A stretch of DNA of 6,059 nt, taken from the NCBI GenBank assembly GCA_010027915.1, contig RGUG01000084.1:1-6059 (forward strand), read 5' to 3'. This DNA comes from a bacterium (lineage in GTDB: Bacteria; Margulisbacteria; Marinamargulisbacteria; SXXA01). Positions 1-4,175 of this stretch are shown one piece after another. Made by a program: the position numbers and the translations under genes. Below the pieces are notes generated by a model. The model was not told where the DNA came from, searched no databases, and saw nothing but the letters and a program-made list of their open reading frames with translations. Within the stretch, counting starts at the first letter, position 1. Every line of letters starts with the position of its first letter.

Positions 1-221
1 CGAATCGGACAAACTTTGCACCATCAATTATTATTCCTTATTCTTGGTATCAACTCACAATCAAAAGCGGTTCGGACTAACCAGGGGGGTAACCATATCC
101 AATTAAACGTCCGATCACCGGATGATACCACGATAAAGGATGTGTTCAAGTCATCATGGGGTGCCGACCAACCGCGATCCACTTGGCCACCGCCCATCGT
201 TAGGGGGGGGGCGGTTGAGGG

Positions 222-254
222 GTGACCACTCGCGTCATCGTACGCGCGGGTGAC
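222..254. repeat. Imperfect inverted repeat (hairpin) upstream of the operon
   Basis: The arms GTGACCACTCGCG (222-234) and CGCGCGGGTGAC (243-254) can pair with about ten base pairs, two mismatches and one bulged A around an 8-nt loop. No T tract follows, so an intrinsic terminator is not supported. It sits just 5' of the candidate promoter and could be an operator or chance. The role is unknown. Confidence 0.3.
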
Positions 255-262
255 AGACGATA

Positions 263-291
263 CTGACAGGGGCGTAAGGGGGTGTTTAAAT
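263..291 (+). promoter_or_regulatory. Candidate sigma70-type promoter for the pirin-prc operon
   Basis: CTGACA (263-268, five of six matches to TTGACA) is separated by 17 nt from TTAAAT (286-291, four of six matches to TATAAT). Transcription would start near 298 and leave a leader of roughly 48 nt before the pirin start codon. The spacing and position are good but the -10 is imperfect. This is a motif reading only. Confidence 0.35.
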
Positions 292-331
292 GGCCGATCG
301 GACAGGGAATGAGTGGGCATCACCATCAACC

Positions 332-337
332 AAGGAG
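332..337 (+). promoter_or_regulatory. Ribosome binding site deciding the pirin start
   Basis: AAGGAG ends 8 nt before ATG at 346. It therefore favours that ATG over the in-frame GTG at 313, which would add 11 residues with no family similarity. Confidence 0.8.
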
Positions 338-345
338 AAACGGTT

Positions 346-1047
346 ATGATAGTACGACGATCCAATGAGCGAGGGTACATGGACCATGGCTGGTTGCAAA
401 CCCATCATTCTTTTTCTTTTGCGTCGTATTATGATCCCCTTCACATTCATTATCGAAGTTTGCGGGTCCTCAATGATGATACCATTGCCCCCCACGCCGG
501 GTTCCCTCCCCATCCCCACGACAACATGGAAATCGTGACCTGTGTCCTCAATGGGTCCGTGACCCATACCGATAGCATGGGGTTTCAGGACACCATTCAT
601 GCTGGCGAATGCCAACTGATTTCGGCCGGTTCGGGTATGACCCACAGTGAAATGAACCATGGGGCCACCCCCCTTAGGCTCTTACAAATATGGGTGATAC
701 CCGACCGCCAACACACCCCACCGGCCTATCATGTGATCCGTCCCCAATGGGCCAACCGCCGAAACCATGCCCACCTGATGGCCGCACCCGCTGCCTCAGG
801 GTCTGTGGATGGGGTGTTGCCCATCAGCCAAGATGTGTCCATTCGCATGGGGCACTTTGATGCCGGCGTCATGACCAACTTGTGCATCGAAAAAGGCCGG
901 CATCTTTACTTGTATGTCATCGATGGGTGGGTCGCCATCGGCGGGGTGTTGGGTACCCCAGGTGACGCCCTGATGGGGGTATCGGATGGGATGATCACCC
1001 TCGACATCCTGCGCCCCGCACATTTACTGGTGTTTGATTTAAAATAA
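346..1047 (+). CDS. yhhW: Pirin family bicupin protein, YhhW (quercetin 2,3-dioxygenase-like)
   Basis: This 233-residue protein matches the bacterial pirin/YhhW family closely over its whole length (the remembered E. coli YhhW has 231 residues). The N-terminus (RSNERGYMDHGWLQTHHSFS) and YYDP...LRVLNDD are family hallmarks. The N-terminal cupin metal site is intact: His56 and His58 in FPPHPHDNMEI, and His100 and Glu102 in SAGSGMTHSEMN. The second cupin (about residues 135-233) is more divergent and has no obvious metal site, as is usual. Family members are cytoplasmic metal-binding proteins; some have quercetinase activity in vitro, while others act in regulation or redox sensing. The substrate here is unknown. 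ATG 346 is chosen because AAGGAG lies 8 nt upstream. It is the first gene of an apparent operon, 33 nt before the Prc protease gene with no terminator between. That link may reflect stress response but is inference. Confidence 0.93.
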   Translation: MIVRRSNERGYMDHGWLQTHHSFSFASYYDPLHIHYRSLRVLNDDTIAPHAGFPPHPHDNMEIVTCVLNGSVTHTDSMGFQDTIHAGECQLISAGSGMTHSEMNHGATPLRLLQIWVIPDRQHTPPAYHVIRPQWANRRNHAHLMAAPAASGSVDGVLPISQDVSIRMGHFDAGVMTNLCIEKGRHLYLYVIDGWVAIGGVLGTPGDALMGVSDGMITLDILRPAHLLVFDLK

Positions 1048-1066
1048 TCCGGTAAGATAATGATCC

Positions 1067-1073
1067 GGAGGAG
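1067..1073 (+). promoter_or_regulatory. Ribosome binding site deciding the prc start
   Basis: GGAGGAG lies 7 nt before ATG 1081. The other in-frame ATG codons, at 1060 and 1075, lie before it or only one base after it, so 1081 is the best supported start. Confidence 0.8.
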
Positions 1074-1080
1074 AATGATC

Positions 1081-3156
1081 ATGATCGTGAAACGAATGGG
1101 TTGGGTGGTGGGTATCGCCATGCTGTGTTGGGGATCCATGGTCATTTTGGGTTCGTTTCAGTCAGTGCCCGAACGTACCATGTCAGAAGCCATTGGCACC
1201 ATTCTCAATACCCATGTCGACCCTCAGATTCTCAATGATGACTACTCCAAACGGGTGTTTGCCTTGTATATCAAACGACTGGATCCCGGCAAACGATTGT
1301 TTACCCAGGCAGATATCAACCGGCTCCGAGCATTCGAACTCACCCTGGATGACGCCGTGCGCGAAAATGACGAGCGCTTGGCGGTGTTGGCCCACGAAAT
1401 CCTCACCCAGCGCATTGCCGAGGCCCAGGCCACTGTTACCGCATACCAAGACACCCCCCACCAATTTGAAGTACCCGAATGGCTCGAGACCGATTTTGAT
1501 CAACGGGCGTACCCAGCCAACGATGCCGATTTCAAAGACGAGTGGCGTCGTTTTGTCAAACACCAAGTATTGATGGGTGCCATGACCGCCATCGAATCCC
1601 AGGCGGCGACCCAAAACCCCCAAACCATCGAAGATCCCGCCGTCGAAGCTGAGGCACGTCGCAAAGTGGCCCTTCAAATGGTGGATTATTTCAAGCGACT
1701 CAAGTCAGATACCCTGGCAAAGCGGACCCAATGGCTGATTGATGCCATGGCCGGGGCCTTTGATCCACACACCGCTTATATGGCCCCCGAAGACCGCAAT
1801 GAATTTGATATTGGCATCAAAGGCTCACTCGAAGGCATTGGGGCCGTGTTACAAGAAGAAAACGGGACCATCAAAATCACCCGGGTGGTGCCAGGCAGTC
1901 CCTCCGCACGGTCCAAAAAAATGGCCGCCCAAGATGTGATCTTAAAAGTAACCCAAGCCAATGGGGATACCACGGACATGGCGGGGTTAAGCGTCATGGA
2001 TGCCGTAAAAGTCATTCGGGGAAAAAAAGGTACCGAGGTCACCCTGACCATCAAAAGTCCCGATGGCAAAGTGTCAGTGGTGACCCTGGTTCGGGATGTG
2101 ATTCAGTTAGAAGAATCATATGCCAAATCAGCGGTGGTGTCCTTGCCCAATGGGGAGCGGGTTGGTTATTTGTATTTGCCAGGGTTTTACCGTGATTTTA
2201 ATGACAGCAATGCCCGCAATGCAGCGGATGATGTCAAGCAGATTTTGGCCTCATTTCAACGCCAAGGGATAACGGCCATGGTGTTTGATTTGCGAAACAA
2301 CGGGGGCGGGGCATTGGATGACGCCGTCAAAGTGGCCGGTTTGTTGATCGAATCGGGACCTGTGGTGCAAGTGCGCGACCGGTTTAACCGGCGTTATGTG
2401 TACACGGATTATGACCGGGGCGTGGCGTTCACGGGTCAGGTGGTCGTACTGGTGAATACCTTTTCAGCCTCCGCCTCCGAAATTGTGGCGGGGGCCTTGC
2501 AAGACTATGGCCGGGCCTTGATCGTGGGCGGTCAGCACACCTATGGCAAAGGCACCGTGCAGCAGTTGCTGACGTTGCCTGTGGATCGCATGGGGTCAGT
2601 CAAAGTCACCAATCAAAAGTATTATCGGGTGACCGGGGCGTCCACGCAATTCAAAGGGGTGGTGCCCGATATTATCGTGCCCCAATCCGAAGATTACCTT
2701 GAAGTAGGCGAAGAAAAATTGCCCTATGCATTGGATTGGTCATCGACCACCCCCCAATCATTTACCCCCTGGCCCCACACGGTGGACCGAGACGAGGTGG
2801 CCAAACGATCGGCGGCACGTATTGCCCAGTCATCGCCTTATGCGGGGTTACAGGATTACATCACACGGTACCAAGCCCATCGCAAGCAGAGTAAGGTCAC
2901 CTTGCAGGCCAGTCAGGCCATCGCCAAACAAAAATTAGTCCGATCGGATGCGGCCCTTTTGGATCGCTTTAAAGTGACCCAACCCGAGATGACCGCCCAG
3001 GTTGACATGCCCACTTCCTCTGATACTGACCGTCAAGCGGCCCTCACACAATGGGCCCAACAGTTGGTCACCGACCCCCATATCACAGAGGCCATCCACA
3101 TTGTGTTGGATATGTCCCATGCAACAGGAGGGCGTGTGGTTGATACCCATCGTTGA
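1081..3156 (+). CDS. prc: Carboxy-terminal processing (tail-specific) protease, Prc/Tsp type, MEROPS S41
   Basis: A 691-residue serine protease with the full Prc/Tsp layout (the remembered E. coli Prc is about 680 residues). In order: a basic start plus a hydrophobic segment at about 5-25, a signal peptide or membrane anchor that puts the enzyme in the periplasm; the helical Tsp N-terminal domain (about 35-235, with IKRLDPGKRLFTQADI); a PDZ domain (about 241-330, opening with KGSLEGIGAVLQ) that binds substrate C-termini; the S41 core (about 340-560, with FDLRNNGGGALDDAVKVAGL); and the C-terminal DUF3340-like region (about 560-690, with DPHITEAIHIVLDM). The Ser-Lys dyad is Ser464 in FSASASE and Lys490 in TYGKGTVQ, with the conserved Asp475 in QDYGRA. 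The Ser-Lys distance is 26 residues against 25 in E. coli as remembered. Family members degrade periplasmic proteins with non-polar C-termini and trim peptidoglycan enzymes. The last 17 nt overlap the next gene. Confidence 0.95.
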   Translation: MIVKRMGWVVGIAMLCWGSMVILGSFQSVPERTMSEAIGTILNTHVDPQILNDDYSKRVFALYIKRLDPGKRLFTQADINRLRAFELTLDDAVRENDERLAVLAHEILTQRIAEAQATVTAYQDTPHQFEVPEWLETDFDQRAYPANDADFKDEWRRFVKHQVLMGAMTAIESQAATQNPQTIEDPAVEAEARRKVALQMVDYFKRLKSDTLAKRTQWLIDAMAGAFDPHTAYMAPEDRNEFDIGIKGSLEGIGAVLQEENGTIKITRVVPGSPSARSKKMAAQDVILKVTQANGDTTDMAGLSVMDAVKVIRGKKGTEVTLTIKSPDGKVSVVTLVRDVIQLEESYAKSAVVSLPNGERVGYLYLPGFYRDFNDSNARNAADDVKQILASFQRQGITAMVFDLRNNGGGALDDAVKVAGLLIESGPVVQVRDRFNRRYVYTDYDRGVAFTGQVVVLVNTFSASASEIVAGALQDYGRALIVGGQHTYGKGTVQQLLTLPVDRMGSVKVTNQKYYRVTGASTQFKGVVPDIIVPQSEDYLEVGEEKLPYALDWSSTTPQSFTPWPHTVDRDEVAKRSAARIAQSSPYAGLQDYITRYQAHRKQSKVTLQASQAIAKQKLVRSDAALLDRFKVTQPEMTAQVDMPTSSDTDRQAALTQWAQQLVTDPHITEAIHIVLDMSHATGGRVVDTHR
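3126..3132 (+). promoter_or_regulatory. Ribosome binding site inside the end of prc
   Basis: AGGAGGG lies within the last codons of prc, 7 nt before a TTG at 3140. The in-frame ATG at 3119 precedes this site and the GTG at 3134 is too close to it. TTG 3140 is therefore the likely start of the next gene. Confidence 0.6.
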
Positions 3157-3661
3157 GTCGGCGGCTACACGACAATCATGGATCGTCTATCCCCACCAAG
3201 TGAAGGAAGAATGGGTGGTATGTGCCCAAACCGTGGATGGGGTCATTGGGTCCTTGCCATTGGTGGCAAAAGACAGTCAAGTGATGATGGCATACATTTT
3301 AAATGAACTCATTGAAAACGCCGTTAAATACTCGGCATCCGATGCCTTGCCCGTTCGCATTCAATTGACCCACCGGGCCCAAGGGTTCCGTACCAATATC
3401 ACCAATTGGTGCACCAAGTACCAAGGCAAACGAACCTTGAATTGGATTCGGGGCATTCATGCCACCCCCATTGGGGAACACTATATCAAGCAATTATGGC
3501 GCAGTGCGGTGTCGCCCACCCCACAATCTAAACTAGGCTTGTTGGGGATCTGCCATGATTACCCGGTACAGTTAAATGCCCGGTTGGGTCGTATTCCAGT
3601 CCATACCGATTTGTGTCAGATCACGGTGTCAGTGGGGGGAAACTGGGTCGTCGCCACATGA
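3140..3661 (+). CDS. GHKL/HATPase-like regulatory protein (slr1658-like), likely partner-switching kinase or ATPase
   Basis: A 173-residue soluble protein from TTG 3140, or 180 residues if ATG 3119 is used. No signal or membrane segment is seen. The clearest motif is a GHKL N-box at residues 54-65 (LNELIENAVKYS: Glu56, Asn60, Lys63), which binds Mg-ATP in this superfamily. A weaker glycine-rich stretch, KLGLLGICHDY (131-141), resembles the G2 box (GLGL). The usual DxGxG G1 box is absent. The combination of a single small ATPase-like domain with a STAS gene directly downstream matches the slr1658/SiaB-like regulators, recalled from memory. Inferred role: phosphorylating or binding the STAS partner, as in SpoIIAB/SpoIIAA systems. 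It overlaps prc by 17 nt and its stop overlaps the next start (ATGA), so coupling is likely. Catalytic activity is uncertain because of the divergent boxes. Confidence 0.75.
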   Translation: MIPIVESAATRQSWIVYPHQVKEEWVVCAQTVDGVIGSLPLVAKDSQVMMAYILNELIENAVKYSASDALPVRIQLTHRAQGFRTNITNWCTKYQGKRTLNWIRGIHATPIGEHYIKQLWRSAVSPTPQSKLGLLGICHDYPVQLNARLGRIPVHTDLCQITVSVGGNWVVAT

Positions 3662-3990
3662 TGCCCTTGTCAAACGACTATGTGGTCAAGGTAACACAGT
3701 CGGATGTGACCTTGTCCGGTGTCTTTCGGTTTGCGTCTTTGGCCCATTACGATGAGGTATTTCATCCCATTAAGGCCTTGTTTGATCACCCATCACCCGT
3801 CACCATTCACCTCCATCAGGTGGTGTTTTTAAACAGCACCGGTATTACCGCCCTTGCCCGTTTGGTCATTGCCGCACGATCGGCTCAGCTAACCTTGACC
3901 ATCAAAGGTAACAAAGACGCCCAATGGCAACACAAAATGTTGGGGTCGTTGTGTCGGTTGTATGGCGACTTGCACATTGTGATGGAATAA
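3658..3990 (+). CDS. STAS-domain anti-sigma-factor-antagonist-like regulator (slr1659-like)
   Basis: A 110-residue cytoplasmic protein consisting of one STAS domain. The core motif VVFLNSTGITALARLVIAAR (residues 55-74) aligns with the phospho-acceptor loop of SpoIIAA-type proteins, making Ser60 the candidate phosphorylation site, with Asn59 in place of the more usual Asp. The tail (IKGNKDAQWQHKMLGSLCRL) resembles the slr1659 family (pattern GS..IPWQ.KSL.NLQRL, from memory). Start ATG 3658 overlaps the TGA of the upstream ATPase-like gene (ATGA) and is followed at once by a second ATG (3661). The nearest purine-rich Shine-Dalgarno is about 17 nt away, so translation is probably coupled. Inferred role: switchable partner of the upstream protein. 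The target it releases or activates is not in the window. An earlier in-frame ATG at 3613 lies inside the neighbouring gene and adds no family sequence. Confidence 0.82.
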   Translation: MMPLSNDYVVKVTQSDVTLSGVFRFASLAHYDEVFHPIKALFDHPSPVTIHLHQVVFLNSTGITALARLVIAARSAQLTLTIKGNKDAQWQHKMLGSLCRLYGDLHIVME

Positions 3991-4162
3991 TGACCATGGG
4001 GTGCCAAATCAACCAAAAAAAATCGATACATTCTTTATGCTGTCAGGGATCGATCTTCCTAACGAAGAGACTGTCAACGGGTGGATGAACCCATAGGGGG
4101 GGTGAATGAACCAAACAGGAGGATCGAATGGGCATCAACGGTGACAGGCCAGGGGGTAAACA
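3991..4162. other. Intergenic/leader region between the STAS gene and the transglutaminase-like gene
   Basis: This 172-nt gap is the largest after the first gene. It contains an A8 tract (4015-4022), two ATCGAT palindromes (4022-4027 and 4049-4054), the direct repeats at 4079-4112, AGGAGG at 4117-4122 and AGGGGG at 4151-4156. I see no GC-rich stem followed by a T run, so there is no clear terminator for the upstream operon. No good sigma70 promoter is visible on the + strand. Whether the downstream gene is in the same transcript is therefore open. Confidence 0.5.
4079..4112 (+). repeat. Pair of 13-bp direct repeats, possible operator
   Basis: GGGTGGATGAACC (4079-4091) and GGGTGAATGAACC (4100-4112) match at 12 of 13 positions. 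Their starts are 21 bp apart, close to two turns of the DNA helix. They lie between the STAS gene and the strong Shine-Dalgarno at 4117. The arrangement suits a dimeric DNA-binding protein or an RNA-level element. No regulator can be named. Confidence 0.5.
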
Positions 4163-4175
4163 GTGGGGTCATTGA
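4128..4175 (+). CDS. Possible 15-residue leader peptide or frame-shifted start of the next gene
   Basis: AGGAGG (4117-4122), one of the strongest Shine-Dalgarno sites in the window, lies 5 nt before ATG 4128. This ATG opens a frame of only 15 codons (MGINGDRPGGKQWGH) ending at TGA 4173-4175. The frame overlaps both candidate starts of the large downstream gene (GTG 4163 and TTG 4172, the latter as TTGA). It could be a leader peptide that couples translation. Alternatively it is the true N-terminus of the downstream protein, separated by a one-base loss in the GGGG run at 4165-4168; one extra G there would join the frames without a stop. The peptide resembles nothing I know. Confidence 0.35.
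   Translation: MGINGDRPGGKQWGH

Larger units (their letters stand above)
1..345. other. Upstream non-coding stretch, no gene recognised
   Basis: No convincing gene is seen on either strand here. The short open frames (for example 16-225 on + and 24-380 on -) show no recognisable protein family; the minus-strand one runs into the well supported pirin start and the plus-strand one has no evident Shine-Dalgarno. The stretch holds a G9 homopolymer at 203-211, an imperfect inverted repeat at 222-254 and a candidate promoter at 263-291. It most likely serves as the 5' control region of the pirin-prc operon. The end of an upstream gene is not visible in it. Confidence 0.6.

Noticed and set aside
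16..44. TTGCAC and TATTCT with 17-nt spacing as a promoter
   Set aside because: The -10 match is weak and it lies about 300 nt from the first gene; the candidate at 263-291 is better placed.
16..225. 69-codon open frame on the plus strand with a hydrophobic start
   Set aside because: It opens with TTG, has no Shine-Dalgarno, and the sequence after the first residues is low-complexity with no recognisable domain.
24..380. 118-codon open frame on the minus strand over the upstream region
   Set aside because: It runs into the pirin start, shows no family features, and its composition looks like antisense of non-coding and coding DNA.
1183..1677. 164-codon minus-strand frame inside prc
   Set aside because: It is antisense to the well supported Tsp N-terminal domain and is a glycine-rich shadow typical of complementary reading.
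4021..4055. ATCGAT copies at 4022-4027 and 4049-4054 as a terminator or hairpin
   Set aside because: The stem would be only 6 bp with a loop of about 21 nt and no T tract; each copy is simply a self-palindrome.
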